From JAWLBY01 sp041687455 (GTDB lineage: Bacteria > Pseudomonadota > Gammaproteobacteria > Xanthomonadales > Xanthomonadaceae), in the NCBI GenBank assembly GCA_041687455.1, contig JAWLBY010000006.1, positions 62,001 to 126,000 on the forward strand: DNA of 64,000 bases, read 5' to 3'. Shown here in pieces: positions 43,742 to 53,137 of this stretch. Both the position numbers and the translations under genes were made by a program. The notes beneath the pieces were generated by a model. That model did no database searches. It saw only the letters and a program-made list of their open reading frames with translations, and had not been told where the DNA came from. Every line of letters begins with the position of its first letter. The first letter of the stretch is position 1.

Positions 43742-44377
43742 ATGAGCTCGCTGCCGCCATCGATACGTCTGTTCTCGGCCGTCGAGTGGGTCGGCCCGAA
43801 CCATCCGCGGCGATCGGAGGTCGAGGCGTTCATTCGACACGTTTATGCCGTGCGCTACGGCGCGCGACTGAACGAGCTGATGCCGCGACTGCTGGTGTTC
43901 GACGATCAACGCCGCGGCACGGCTGCCGTGGTCGGCCTGCGCTGCGGCGGCGACGGCCCGCTGTTCATCGAACGCTATCTCGGCGCACCGGCCGACCTGA
44001 GCATCGAACAGCGCTGCGGTCATCATGTGGCGCGCCGCGACATCGTCGAGTTCGGAAACTTCGCGGCGTGCTCGCCCGGTGCGGCGCGCGAGCTGATTCT
44101 CAGTCTGATTCCGTTGCTGCAGCACGCCGGACTGCGTTTCGTCACGTTCGTCGCGACCCGGCAGTTGCGCAACGCATTTGCCCGCCTCGGCCTGGTGCCG
44201 CAGCATCTGTCGGCGGCCGATGCCGCCTGCCTCGGTGACGATGCGGCCCAGTGGGGACGCTATTACGACGCCCGACCCGAGGTCGTGTTCGGCGACATCG
44301 CCACACTGCAGCGCTTCGAACCCGCGCCGGCCTGGCAGGCTCCGTTGCGTCCCTTGTGCGCCGAGCACGCGCCGTGA
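43742..44377 (+). CDS. Thermostable hemolysin family protein (T_hemolysin)
   Basis: A 211-residue protein with the family pattern. The segments are EAFIRHVYAVRYGARLNELM-PRLLVF, PLFIERYLGAPAD, RDIVEFGNFAACSPGAAREL, LRFVTFVATRQLRNAFARLG-L, and WGRYYDARPEVVFGDI. The family is named after Vibrio delta-VPH, but the fold resembles acyltransferases (GNAT/autoinducer-synthase-like), so a role in making a small molecule is more plausible here than pore formation; this is inference. I start at ATG 43742 (a GTG lies two codons upstream). No convincing ribosome site is seen. Its stop overlaps the GTG of the ligase gene. Confidence 0.82.
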   Translation: MSSLPPSIRLFSAVEWVGPNHPRRSEVEAFIRHVYAVRYGARLNELMPRLLVFDDQRRGTAAVVGLRCGGDGPLFIERYLGAPADLSIEQRCGHHVARRDIVEFGNFAACSPGAARELILSLIPLLQHAGLRFVTFVATRQLRNAFARLGLVPQHLSAADAACLGDDAAQWGRYYDARPEVVFGDIATLQRFEPAPAWQAPLRPLCAEHAP

Positions 44378-45897
44378 ACACGATCATCGGCCCGTTGCGT
44401 GCGACCGCCGCCGTTGCGCCGCGGACACCACAGCTCAGCGACGGCACGCGACGGCTCGACGCCGCGCGGACCATCGATGCGGTCGACCACCTGGCGGATC
44501 TGCTGCGCATCGGGCCGGGCAGCGGATGCGTCGCAAGCCGTCTCGACAACGGCATCGATGCACTGCTGGTCGACCTGGCGTGCCGCAGTGCCGGCCTCGT
44601 GCATGTCGCGATTCCGCCGTTCTTCAGCCCGCAACAGACCACGCATGTATTGCGCGACTGCAGGCCGGCCTGGCTCGCGTTGCCGACAGCGGCACCGGCA
44701 CCGGGCGACGGCTGGTCGGCAACGGTCGATCCGCTGTTGCCGGACACGCGCCTGTGGCGGCGCCATTCGGCGGATCCGCTTCAGGGCGGATGGCCGGACG
44801 GCACGGTGTGCATCACCTACACGTCGGGCAGTACCGGCGATCCGAAGGGCGTCTGCCTCGACGAAGCAACGCTCGTCGCCGTCGCCGCGTCGCTCGCCGA
44901 TGCGTTCGTCGGGCTCGATCCGCGGCGCCATCTGTGCGCGCTCCCGCTGTCGACCCTGCTCGAAACGATCGGCGTCTACGCCGCGCTGCGTCGCGCGGCC
45001 GAGATCTGCGTGCCATCGCTCGGTGAACTGGGATACAGCGGCGCCAGCGGGCTCGATCCGGGCCGGCTGCACCGGACGATCCAGCGACACCGGCCGGACA
45101 GCCTGATCCTGGTGCCGCAGTTGCTCGACGGCCTGATGCACGCGATCGATCTGTGCGGCCCGCTCGATCCTGTGCCGCGCCTGATTGCGGTCGGCGGCGC
45201 CAGGGTCGGAGAAACGCTGCTGGCACGCGCGCGGGCACGCGGCCTGCCGGTGTTCGAGGGGTATGGCCTCAGCGAGGCCGGGTCGGTAGTGGCATTGAAC
45301 CGGCCCGACGCTGTCCGCAGCGGCTCGGTGGGCCGTCCGCTGCCACACCTGCGGCTGCAGGTGGCCGACGATGGCGAGGTGTGGCTCGACGGCATCGGTC
45401 ATCTCGGCTATCTCGGCGGGCCGGAACGGACGCCGGGGCCGCTGCCGACCGGCGATCTGGGCTGGATCGACGACGACGGCTTCCTGCATCTCTCCGGCCG
45501 CAAGCGCAACGTGTTCATCACGGCCTACGGTCGCAACGTGTCGCCGGAGTGGATCGAGGCCGAGCTGACCGCCGAGCCGGCGATCGCGCAGGCGCTGGTC
45601 ACCGGCGAGGCGCAACCGTGGAACCTCGCACTGCTGGTGCCATCACGCCGTGACATCGGCGACTGCGACCTGAGCGCCGCGCTCGTCGCGGTCAACCGGC
45701 GACTGCCGGACTACGCGCGGATCGCCGCCTGGTTGCGGATCGACGAGCCGTTCTCGCTTCACAACGGCCTGGCGACCGCGAACGGTCGCTTGCGGCGGGC
45801 CGAGGTGATCGAACGCTACGGCAGCGAGATCCGGATGCGGTTCCGGCAGCCACCGGAACCCGAACTGCTTTCATCCGCCACGGAGAATTGTCCATGA
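44374..45897 (+). CDS. AMP-forming acyl-CoA synthetase / ligase-like protein
   Basis: An adenylate-forming enzyme of 507 residues that should activate a carboxylic acid. The P-loop YTSGSTGDPKGV is at 149-160, the adenine site is FEGYGLSEAGSVVALN, the aspartate motif is PTGDLGWIDDDGF, and the hinge is SGRKRNVFITAYGRNVSPEW. The C-terminal catalytic lysine of the family is arginine here (HNGLATANGRLRRAEV, about residue 472), which may slow adenylation or restrict the enzyme to the thioesterification step. GTG start overlapping the hemolysin-family gene; the stop overlaps the next gene. Confidence 0.88.
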   Translation: MNTIIGPLRATAAVAPRTPQLSDGTRRLDAARTIDAVDHLADLLRIGPGSGCVASRLDNGIDALLVDLACRSAGLVHVAIPPFFSPQQTTHVLRDCRPAWLALPTAAPAPGDGWSATVDPLLPDTRLWRRHSADPLQGGWPDGTVCITYTSGSTGDPKGVCLDEATLVAVAASLADAFVGLDPRRHLCALPLSTLLETIGVYAALRRAAEICVPSLGELGYSGASGLDPGRLHRTIQRHRPDSLILVPQLLDGLMHAIDLCGPLDPVPRLIAVGGARVGETLLARARARGLPVFEGYGLSEAGSVVALNRPDAVRSGSVGRPLPHLRLQVADDGEVWLDGIGHLGYLGGPERTPGPLPTGDLGWIDDDGFLHLSGRKRNVFITAYGRNVSPEWIEAELTAEPAIAQALVTGEAQPWNLALLVPSRRDIGDCDLSAALVAVNRRLPDYARIAAWLRIDEPFSLHNGLATANGRLRRAEVIERYGSEIRMRFRQPPEPELLSSATENCP

Positions 45898-46565
45898 GTT
45901 TCCATCAGCGACTGCTCGATCAGACGGCGTCCGCCCGTGCGGATCTGCAGACGATACCGATCATCCAGCGCGCGCTGCGCGGTGCGATCGGACGCGACGA
46001 CTACACCGCGTTCCTCGGCGAAGCCTACCACCACGTCCGCCACACGGTTCCGCTGCTGATGGCCTGCGGCGCACGTCTGCCGGCCCGACTGGAGTGGCTG
46101 CGCAGCGCGGTCGCCGAGTACATCGGCGAGGAGATTGGTCACCAGGAGTGGATCCTCGACGACCTCGAGGCGCTCGGCGAACGGCGCGACACCTGGTCCA
46201 CGCGCGAACCGCTGATCGAGACCGAGCTGATGGTCGCCTACGCCTACGATGCCATCGCGCGCAGCAATCCGTTGTCGTTCTTCGGCATGGTGCTGGTACT
46301 CGAGGGCACCAGCGTGGCGCTGGCAACCCAGGCGGCCGACGCGATCGAGAGCAATCTCGGCCTGCCGCGTTCGGCCTTTCGCTACCTGCGTTCGCACGGC
46401 CACCTCGACCAGGCCCACACGGACTTCTTCCGCCAGTTGATGGACCGGCTCGATCGAGCCGACGATCAGGCCGCCGTCGTTCACGCGGCGCTGCGGTTCT
46501 ACCGTCTGTACGGCGACATCTTCCGCGCGATCGATCGCGCGCAGTCGAACCGGGCGGCCGCATGA
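45894..46565 (+). CDS. Haem-oxygenase-like di-iron oxidase/oxygenase (TenA/PqqC fold)
   Basis: A helical protein of 223 residues in the 'iron-containing redox enzyme' superfamily, whose known members include the fatty acid decarboxylase UndA. Candidate metal ligands are E43 and H50 (GEAYHHVRH), E80 and H83 (GEEIGHQEW), E137 (VLEGTS), and H170/H175 (SHGHLDQAHTDFF). GGAG stands eight bases before the ATG at 45894. Its position between an acyl ligase and an SDR suggests oxidation of an acyl-derived substrate; the product is unknown. Confidence 0.85.
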   Translation: MSFHQRLLDQTASARADLQTIPIIQRALRGAIGRDDYTAFLGEAYHHVRHTVPLLMACGARLPARLEWLRSAVAEYIGEEIGHQEWILDDLEALGERRDTWSTREPLIETELMVAYAYDAIARSNPLSFFGMVLVLEGTSVALATQAADAIESNLGLPRSAFRYLRSHGHLDQAHTDFFRQLMDRLDRADDQAAVVHAALRFYRLYGDIFRAIDRAQSNRAAA

Positions 46566-47407
46566 GGACGCTGCGCGACGTCGGCGTGATCCTGACCGGA
46601 GCCACCGGCGGCATTGGTGCGGCACTGGCGCTCGAACTGGCGACCGCCGGCGCGCAGGTGCTGGCGATCGGGCGCAGCAGCCGATCGCTCGCGGCGCTGT
46701 CGGAGCGTTGCGTCGGTTCCGGACGACCGGGGCGGCTGGTGCCGCTCGCCGCCGACATCACCGATGACGGCGACCGCCAGCGGATCGTCGCCGCGGCGCG
46801 GCAACTGCCGCGCCCGAGCGTGCTGATCCACGCCGCCGGCGGCAGTGCGTTCGGGTTGTTCGAGGACGGTACCCAGGCTGCGGACGAAGCGCTGTTCGCG
46901 GTCAATCTGCTGGCGCCGGTGGCTCTGACGCGAATGCTGCTGCCGCTGCTCGAGGCGCAGGACGATGCCGCCGTCGTCGCGATCGGCTCGACCTTCGGCA
47001 GCATCGGCTTCCCGGGATTTTCCACCTACAGCGCAAGCAAGTTCGCGCTGCGCGGCCTGTTCGAGGCGCTTGCCCGCGAGTATGCCGACCGGCCGCTGCG
47101 GTTCCAGTGGCTGTCGCCGCGCGCGACCGACACGAGCTTCAACTCGCCGGCGGTGCAGGCCCTCAACCACGAGCTGGCAACACCGGTCGATGCACCGGAG
47201 CGGGTGGCGCGACAGCTTCTGGATGCCATCGTCGCCGGCCGAGCCCGGCAGCAGCTCGGCTGGCCGGAAAAACTGTTCGCCCGAATCAACGGCGTGCTGC
47301 CGACGCTGGTCGACCGCGGCCTGCGCGGCAAGCTGGCCGCGATCCGGCGCCACGCACGGCACACGTCGGTCCCTTCCACTTCGGAGTCTGCCCATGATCC
47401 TGTCTGA
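46562..47407 (+). CDS. Short-chain dehydrogenase/reductase
   Basis: An NAD(P)-dependent oxidoreductase of 281 residues. The cofactor loop is TGATGGIG (12-19), HAAGG follows, the active-site serine is in AIGSTFGSIG, and YSASK carries the catalytic Tyr-Lys. The start overlaps the preceding stop by four bases. It probably reduces or oxidises a product of the preceding enzymes. Confidence 0.92.
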   Translation: MRTLRDVGVILTGATGGIGAALALELATAGAQVLAIGRSSRSLAALSERCVGSGRPGRLVPLAADITDDGDRQRIVAAARQLPRPSVLIHAAGGSAFGLFEDGTQAADEALFAVNLLAPVALTRMLLPLLEAQDDAAVVAIGSTFGSIGFPGFSTYSASKFALRGLFEALAREYADRPLRFQWLSPRATDTSFNSPAVQALNHELATPVDAPERVARQLLDAIVAGRARQQLGWPEKLFARINGVLPTLVDRGLRGKLAAIRRHARHTSVPSTSESAHDPV

Positions 47408-48095
47408 TCCTCGCCGCTGTGTGGTCCTGCTGGTCCTTGCAGTTGTCACGCCGTCCGCCTGGGCGCTGCCGTCCGACGGAGCTGCGCCGGTGGCGCCGAT
47501 CACCGCCGCCATCGACGGCGAAGCCGACCCGTTGCCGGCGATCCAGTCCCGTTGGGCCGAAATAAGCTACAGCGAGCCGGAGAAAAGCCGGGTGGCGGCA
47601 TTCGAGGCCCTGGCGACGCAGATCGGCGACGAGCGCACGCGCCATCCCGACGATCTCCGGCTGCTGGTCTGGGAGGGCATCACGCTGGCCAGCCAGGCCG
47701 GTGCACAAGGTGGGCTCGGCGCGCTGGCGCTGTGCAAGCGCGCCAAGGCGGACTTCGAACAGGTCATCGCACGGGACGGAAGCGTTCTCGACGGCTCGGC
47801 CTACACCAGCCTCGGCAGCCTGTACTACCAGGTTCCTGGCTGGCCGCTCGGTTTCGGCGACGACAAGAAGGCCCGCGACATGCTGCAGCGCGGCCTGCAG
47901 GTGGCTCCCGACGGCATCGACGCGAACTATTTCTACGGCGACTTCCTGCTCGATCAGGGGCACTACGCGGAGGCGGTGAGCGTGCTCGAGAAGGCGCTTG
48001 CAGCGCCGGCCCGCGCCGGACGGGAATCTGCCGATGCCGGACGCCGCAAGGAGATCCTGCAGGCTCTCGAACGGGCACGCCGCAAGTTGCGCTGA
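47394..48095 (+). CDS. Secreted TPR-like protein of unknown function
   Basis: A 233-residue protein with a signal peptide (RCVVLLVLAVVTPSAWA) and helical repeat-like segments, including AYTSLGSLYYQVPGWPLGFG and YGDFLLDQGHYAEAVSVLEK. The PGWPLGFGDDKKA segment occurs in proteins that accompany thermostable-hemolysin-type clusters as far as I recall, which I cannot verify here. It overlaps the SDR gene by 14 bases and has GGAG upstream, so it is part of the operon. It is probably periplasmic. Confidence 0.7.
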   Translation: MILSDPRRCVVLLVLAVVTPSAWALPSDGAAPVAPITAAIDGEADPLPAIQSRWAEISYSEPEKSRVAAFEALATQIGDERTRHPDDLRLLVWEGITLASQAGAQGGLGALALCKRAKADFEQVIARDGSVLDGSAYTSLGSLYYQVPGWPLGFGDDKKARDMLQRGLQVAPDGIDANYFYGDFLLDQGHYAEAVSVLEKALAAPARAGRESADAGRRKEILQALERARRKLR

Positions 48096-48155
48096 CGCAA
48101 GATCGTCGTCGGGTGTCGTCGATACATTGCGGTAGGTCTGCACGGGAATACCGCA

Positions 48156-48818
48156 TTGCGTCTGCTTCTGGTCGAGGACGATCCACTGCTCGGCGACGGC
48201 CTCAGGGTCGCGCTGCGGCGGGCCGGCTACACCGTCGACTGGCTGACCGACGGCCTGTCGGCGCTGGCCGCGGTGCGTGACGGCGGGTTCGACATCCTGC
48301 TGCTCGACCTCGGCTTGCCGCGGCTCGACGGACAACGCCTGATCCGCGACGCCCGAGCGGCCGGCGCGGATCTGCCGATCCTCGTGCTGACCGCCCGCGA
48401 CCGGGTGCAGGACCGGATCGATGCGCTCGACGCCGGAGCCGACGACTTCATCGGCAAACCGTTCGATCCGAATGAGTTGCTGGCGCGCATTCGCGCCCTG
48501 TTGCGGCGTCGGCACGGAAGCACCCGCACCGAACTCGCCCATGCCGGCGTCGTGCTCGATCCGCAGCGCTTCGAAGCGCAGGTCGACGGCCGTCAGGTCG
48601 ACCTGTCCCGGCGGGAATTCCTGCTGCTGCGGACGCTGGTCGAAAGCGGCGGCCGGATCGTCAGCCGCGAACGCCTGCAGCAGAGCCTGTACGGTTGGGA
48701 CGACGATGTCGCCAGCAATGCGGTCGAGGTGCATGTGCATCACCTGCGCAAGAAACTCGGCGCCGAGCGCATTCGTACCGTGCGCGGGGTCGGCTATCTG
48801 TTGTCCGCACCGGCATGA
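48156..48818 (+). CDS. Response regulator, OmpR/PmrA family
   Basis: A DNA-binding response regulator of 220 residues. The receiver domain has the acidic pair EDD, the phospho-acceptor D51 (LLLDLGLP), T79 and K101 (GKPFD). The winged-helix domain ends with VEVHVHHLRKKLG...RTVRGVGYLL. It starts at TTG 48156, since no ATG or GTG precedes the conserved RLLLVEDD and GGGA lies upstream. The close match to PmrA/QseB regulators fits the CTTAAG operator at the head of the operon, 4.4 kb upstream. The kinase gene overlaps its end. Confidence 0.93.
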   Translation: MRLLLVEDDPLLGDGLRVALRRAGYTVDWLTDGLSALAAVRDGGFDILLLDLGLPRLDGQRLIRDARAAGADLPILVLTARDRVQDRIDALDAGADDFIGKPFDPNELLARIRALLRRRHGSTRTELAHAGVVLDPQRFEAQVDGRQVDLSRREFLLLRTLVESGGRIVSRERLQQSLYGWDDDVASNAVEVHVHHLRKKLGAERIRTVRGVGYLLSAPA

Positions 48819-50242
48819 GGTCGCTGTCGCGGTTGCTGCTGCTGGCATTGCTGTCGGTCGTGCTCGTCGGCGGTGCCGTCAGCGGCCTGGCGGCATATCG
48901 CGCCGGGCTGATCGAAGTCGGCGAGCTGTTCGATGCCAAGCTCGCCCATTCGGCACGGACGTTGCGTGCGCTGGTCGATGCCGGGCTGGACCAGGCCGAC
49001 GCGACCGAGCACGTCACGCCGCTCGATATCTCGGTGTGGTCGGGCACGGCCAGCGGGCACGGCGCCGATCTCGCCACCGCAACCGGCCACGGCTACGAAA
49101 CGAAACTCGCCTTCCAGGCCTGGAGTGCGGACGGACGCCTGCTGCTGCGTTCGGACAGCGCGCCGACCGAGCCGCTCGCACCGCTGCGCCCGGGATTTCA
49201 CGAGCGCATCGTCGGCAGCCACAACTGGCGCAGTTTCGTGCTGCGCAGCGACAGCGGGCGCTGGTACGTGGCGGGCGAACGTGAGGATGTCCGGGCCGAC
49301 ATTTCGGCCGACATCGCGCTCGGCATACTGGCTCCGCTGCTGATCGAGCTGCCGATCTCGGCCGTGCTGATCTGGGTCGCGATCGGAATCGGCAGACGGG
49401 CGCTGCGGCGGGTGGTCGGCGAGGTCCGGTCGCGGGCGGTCGATCGGCTGCAGCCGTTGGTCGAACGCGATGTGCCGGAGGAAGTCTTCGGCCTGGTACA
49501 GGCGATCAACCGGCTGCTGGCCGAACTCGACACCGCACTGCAGCGCGAACGCCGATTCACGGCGGATGCCGCGCACGAACTGCGGACACCGCTCGCGGCG
49601 CTGCGCGTGCAACTGGCCAATCTGCGCGAAGCGGCCGACTCGAGCGAGCGCATCCGGGCCGAACAGCAACTCGAGCGCGGTCTGATGCGACTCGAGCGCC
49701 TGATGATCCAGTTGCTGACACTGAGCCGGCTCGAACCTGGCGTGCAGCTTCCCGAGCCGCAGCAGGTCGATCTCGCCGAACTGGTCCGCGACGTGATCGC
49801 CGAGCTGGTCGACGCCGGGCAGACCGAAGGCGTCACGGTCGGCCTGCGGGTGGAAGGACAGGGCCAATTGCAGGGAGATCCGCTGAGCCTGTCGGTGATG
49901 TCGCGCAACCTGATCGAGAACGCCGCGCGTTATGCGCCGGCTCCCGGCGTCGTGCAGGTCATCGTTTCGGAATCGCACGACGGCATCACGTTGCAGGTCG
50001 AGGATTCCGGCCCGGGCGTGCCGGAGGATGAGCGGCAGCGCGTGTTCGATCGCTTCTATCGTCGCGTCGGCAGCGGCGTCGACGGCAGCGGACTGGGCCT
50101 GTCAATCGCGCAGCGGGTGGCGCAGATGCACGGCGCGACACTCACCCTGGATCGATCTGCCGCGCTGGGCGGCCTGTCGGTGTCGGTACATTTTCCTGCG
50201 ACGGGTCCCGGCAAACGAGGAGGTGGCCGCGTTCCCGGCTAA
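48815..50242 (+). CDS. Sensor histidine kinase, PmrB/QseC type
   Basis: A membrane histidine kinase of 475 residues. Helices at about 5-28 and 168-193 flank a periplasmic domain, followed by a HAMP-like linker. The H box FTADAAHELRTPLAAL has H254, and the ATPase motifs are NLIENAARYA, DSGPGVP and GSGLGLSI. It is the partner of the regulator whose stop its ATG overlaps. The periplasmic domain has no recognisable metal-binding motif. Confidence 0.93.
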   Translation: MRSLSRLLLLALLSVVLVGGAVSGLAAYRAGLIEVGELFDAKLAHSARTLRALVDAGLDQADATEHVTPLDISVWSGTASGHGADLATATGHGYETKLAFQAWSADGRLLLRSDSAPTEPLAPLRPGFHERIVGSHNWRSFVLRSDSGRWYVAGEREDVRADISADIALGILAPLLIELPISAVLIWVAIGIGRRALRRVVGEVRSRAVDRLQPLVERDVPEEVFGLVQAINRLLAELDTALQRERRFTADAAHELRTPLAALRVQLANLREAADSSERIRAEQQLERGLMRLERLMIQLLTLSRLEPGVQLPEPQQVDLAELVRDVIAELVDAGQTEGVTVGLRVEGQGQLQGDPLSLSVMSRNLIENAARYAPAPGVVQVIVSESHDGITLQVEDSGPGVPEDERQRVFDRFYRRVGSGVDGSGLGLSIAQRVAQMHGATLTLDRSAALGGLSVSVHFPATGPGKRGGGRVPG

Positions 50243-50281
50243 TATTGCCGCCCCGGACGTACCTGTCGCTTCAGGATTCCC

Positions 50282-52288
50282 ATGCACCCGACCACCGAAT
50301 TCGACCTGGCAATGGCGGAGATCCGCAGCGGCCAGCCGGAACGTGCCGTGCAGCGGCTGAAGGCACAGCCCGATGACCGGCGCTGTGCCGCGCGGCTGCG
50401 CGAGATGCTGGTTGGTGAGCGTCGCCTGGCCGAGGCGGCCGAGGTCGCGCGTTCGCTGGCGAGCGGCGACGATGCCGAAGCGCTGGTCAGCGCGGCGTTG
50501 CTGCGTCACCTCGCACAGGACCCGGCCGGTGCGGCAGAGCTGTGCCAGCGCACGCTGCAGCAGCACCCGGATCACGCTGCCGCGCTGAACCATCTCGGCC
50601 GTGCGCTGCACAATCTCGGCCGCACCGAGAAGGCACTGGCGGCATTCGAGCGCGCGGTCGCGGTGGCGCCCGATTTCGCCGAGGCCTGGCACAACCTCGC
50701 GCACGTGTTGCGCGCGCGCGGCCAGCTTCATCGGGCACGACAGGCGTTCGAGACCGCGCTCGAGCATGCTCCCGGTTTTCTGTCAGCGCGCCTGCAACTG
50801 GGCGTCACGCTGTACGCGATGGACCAGCCGCAGCCGGCGCTGGACTGCTTCGAGTCGGTACTCGCCCGCACGCCGGACGAGGTCGAGGCGCATGTCGGCG
50901 CCGGTCTTGCACTGCACCTGCTCGGCCGGATGAAGGAAGCCCGCGCGCACTACGAACGCGCCCTGCAACTGGCACCCGAGCACCAGGCCGCGCATTACTA
51001 CCTCGGCTGCCTGCTCAACGCGATCGGGGACAGCGCCGCTGCGATCGCGTCGCTGCAGCGGGCACTGCAACTGCAGCCGGACGATGTCGAGGCCTGGGCG
51101 GAGCTGGCCGGGGTCTACGAACAGGACAGCCGGATCGACGACGCCGCGCAGGTGGTCGAGCGCGGTCTCGCACTCGCGCCGGCGCATCCGGCCCTGAACC
51201 TCGAAGCCGCCAAGCTCGAACGCCGGCGCGGCGATGCGCGCGCCGCTGCCGAGCGGCTCCGCCGCATCGATCCGCGCCGTCTGCCGAGCCGCACCGCGCA
51301 GCAGTACTGGTTCGAGCTGGGCCAGGCACTCGACCGCTGCGAAGATATTGCCGGCGCGATGCGTGCGTTCGAGACCGGCAACGCGCTCGCTGCGCGCAGC
51401 CTGCGGCGACAGGCGATCAATCCGAAGGCATTCGACCAGAAGCTGGATCAACTGTTCGACTGGCTCGGCCGCGATGCTCCGGGTTCGCGTCCGCAGCCAG
51501 CGGACCCGACCGACGACAGCGGTGCCGACCTGTGCTTCCTGGTTGGCATGCCGCGCTCGGGCACGACGCTGCTCGACACGATGCTGTCGGCCCACCCGCA
51601 GGTCGTGTCGATCGAGGAACAAGCGACGCTCGAGCACGTGATCTGGCAACTCACCCACACGTCGGCCGGCTATCCCGGCGCGATCGAGGGGCTCGGTGCG
51701 GACGACGTGGCCGCACTGCGACGCCTCTACCGCAGCGCCTGCGCCCGCCATCTCGGTACCCGGTCGGCGCCGCTGGTGCTCGACAAGCTACCGCTGCGCT
51801 GCCTGCACGTCGGGCTGATCCGGCGGCTGTTTCCGCAGGCGCGGATCCTGTTTGCGCTGCGTCACCCGGGCGATGTCGTGCTCAGCAGTTTCATGCAGCA
51901 GTACGCGCCGAACGAGGCCTTCATCCACTTCGACACGCTGCAGGACAGCACGCGGATGTACTGCCGCGTGCTGGCGTTCTGGGAGCGCGCCGCGGCGCAG
52001 CTCGACCTGAACCTGCATTACCTGCGCTACGAGGATCTGATCGCCGAGCCGGCACGGACACTGGCCGACGTCTGCCGCTTCCTCGGCATCGAACCCGATC
52101 CGGCCATGCTCGACGACGCGGCGCGCAAGGCCACCCGCGAACGGGTGCGCACGAACAGTTACCAGCAGGTGGCGGAAGCGCTGTACACGCGGGCGAACGG
52201 CCGCTGGCAGCGCTATCGGCCGTATCTCGAGCCGCACATCGACGCACTGCGCCCGCTGGCCGAACGGCTCGGCTATTCGTTCGACTGA
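50282..52288 (+). CDS. TPR-repeat sulfotransferase-family protein
   Basis: A 668-residue protein. Residues about 1-370 are TPR repeats (for example LNHLGRALHNLGRTEKALAA). The C-terminal domain begins with the PAPS-binding loop FLVGMPRSGTTLLDTMLSAH at about 420. It continues with LRHPGDVVLSSFMQQYAPNE, the 3'-phosphate-binding region, and ends with LDDAARKATRERVRTNSYQQ. The acceptor is unknown; proteins of this class may sulfate proteins or glycans. A TAATAT at 50240-50245 overlaps the preceding stop and could be a -10 box. Confidence 0.88.
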   Translation: MHPTTEFDLAMAEIRSGQPERAVQRLKAQPDDRRCAARLREMLVGERRLAEAAEVARSLASGDDAEALVSAALLRHLAQDPAGAAELCQRTLQQHPDHAAALNHLGRALHNLGRTEKALAAFERAVAVAPDFAEAWHNLAHVLRARGQLHRARQAFETALEHAPGFLSARLQLGVTLYAMDQPQPALDCFESVLARTPDEVEAHVGAGLALHLLGRMKEARAHYERALQLAPEHQAAHYYLGCLLNAIGDSAAAIASLQRALQLQPDDVEAWAELAGVYEQDSRIDDAAQVVERGLALAPAHPALNLEAAKLERRRGDARAAAERLRRIDPRRLPSRTAQQYWFELGQALDRCEDIAGAMRAFETGNALAARSLRRQAINPKAFDQKLDQLFDWLGRDAPGSRPQPADPTDDSGADLCFLVGMPRSGTTLLDTMLSAHPQVVSIEEQATLEHVIWQLTHTSAGYPGAIEGLGADDVAALRRLYRSACARHLGTRSAPLVLDKLPLRCLHVGLIRRLFPQARILFALRHPGDVVLSSFMQQYAPNEAFIHFDTLQDSTRMYCRVLAFWERAAAQLDLNLHYLRYEDLIAEPARTLADVCRFLGIEPDPAMLDDAARKATRERVRTNSYQQVAEALYTRANGRWQRYRPYLEPHIDALRPLAERLGYSFD

Positions 52289-52340
52289 AAGCCGCCGGCG
52301 GTACGAATCCGGCCGGCATGCAGGCGCGCAGCCGGAGCGA

Positions 52341-53102
52341 TCAACAGACCGCGTGGTCGCGCTCGAACACCGGCGGCGCCATTTCGACGCCGTGGTCGTC
52401 GCGCAGCCGCTGGCGCAGCATTCGCAATTCGTCGGCCAGCCCTTCGGCGCCGGTGGTTTCGCTGTCGGCATCGCCGGCGAGCAGCACCAGCGGGAACGGG
52501 TGACCGCCGCAGACGCCCTTGAGCACGCGCTCGCCGGTGCGGCGGAAACGCAGGTCGGTACCGTCGGCGGAACGCGCCAGCGCCTCGGCAAGGTTCGGCG
52601 AGACGATCACCTCGCCTGCGCTGCAGCAGGCCGACAGCCGGAAGCCGGTGTCGATGTCGGGGCCGAGGAAATCCAGGTACGGCCGGCCGTTGCTGCCGCC
52701 GAACATCTCCGGAATCTCGATCTGCCGGTTGCGACGACCGACCTCCGCCGCCCAGCAGCAGCCGCGGATCCGCAGCGGCCAGCGCGCGGCGAGCCGGCGG
52801 TCGTATTCGACCACGGTGCGCTGGAACGCCGATGCGAGCAGCGCCGCCTCGCGCAGGCCGGCCGGCGTGGCGAGCAGGATCACCTCGTCGCCCATGACCT
52901 TCCAGACCCCGGCGGCCGGCACGTCGTCCTCGGTGAAGAACGCCTGCGCGACTTCACCGATGAACACCAGCGGCAACTCCCGGAACAGCGCCTCGAACGC
53001 CTCCAGCCAGCCGTCGTGGCCGGCGCTGCCCTTGAACGCGGTCGAACCGACCACGTCGCAGGACATGAACATCGCGACGTCGTGCGGGTGTTCGTTCGAC
53101 AT
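52341..53102 (-). CDS. Stand-alone class III nucleotidyl cyclase-like protein
   Basis: A 253-residue protein with the cyclase features SCDVVGSTAF (first metal aspartate), WKVMGDEVILLA (second aspartate) and FLGPDIDTGFRLSACCSAGE, where the Asn-Arg pair is changed to Asp and Arg. Activity is therefore uncertain. GAGGAA is well spaced for the ATG at 53102; an ATG two codons upstream is too close to it. It is the last gene of a three-gene group with the STAS and kinase genes (gaps 35 and 20 bases), so it may be an output of partner switching. Confidence 0.75.
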   Translation of the reverse strand: MSNEHPHDVAMFMSCDVVGSTAFKGSAGHDGWLEAFEALFRELPLVFIGEVAQAFFTEDDVPAAGVWKVMGDEVILLATPAGLREAALLASAFQRTVVEYDRRLAARWPLRIRGCCWAAEVGRRNRQIEIPEMFGGSNGRPYLDFLGPDIDTGFRLSACCSAGEVIVSPNLAEALARSADGTDLRFRRTGERVLKGVCGGHPFPLVLLAGDADSETTGAEGLADELRMLRQRLRDDHGVEMAPPVFERDHAVC

Positions 53103-53137
53103 CGGCATTTCCTCGGCGGACGGCGCGTGCGCGCGGA

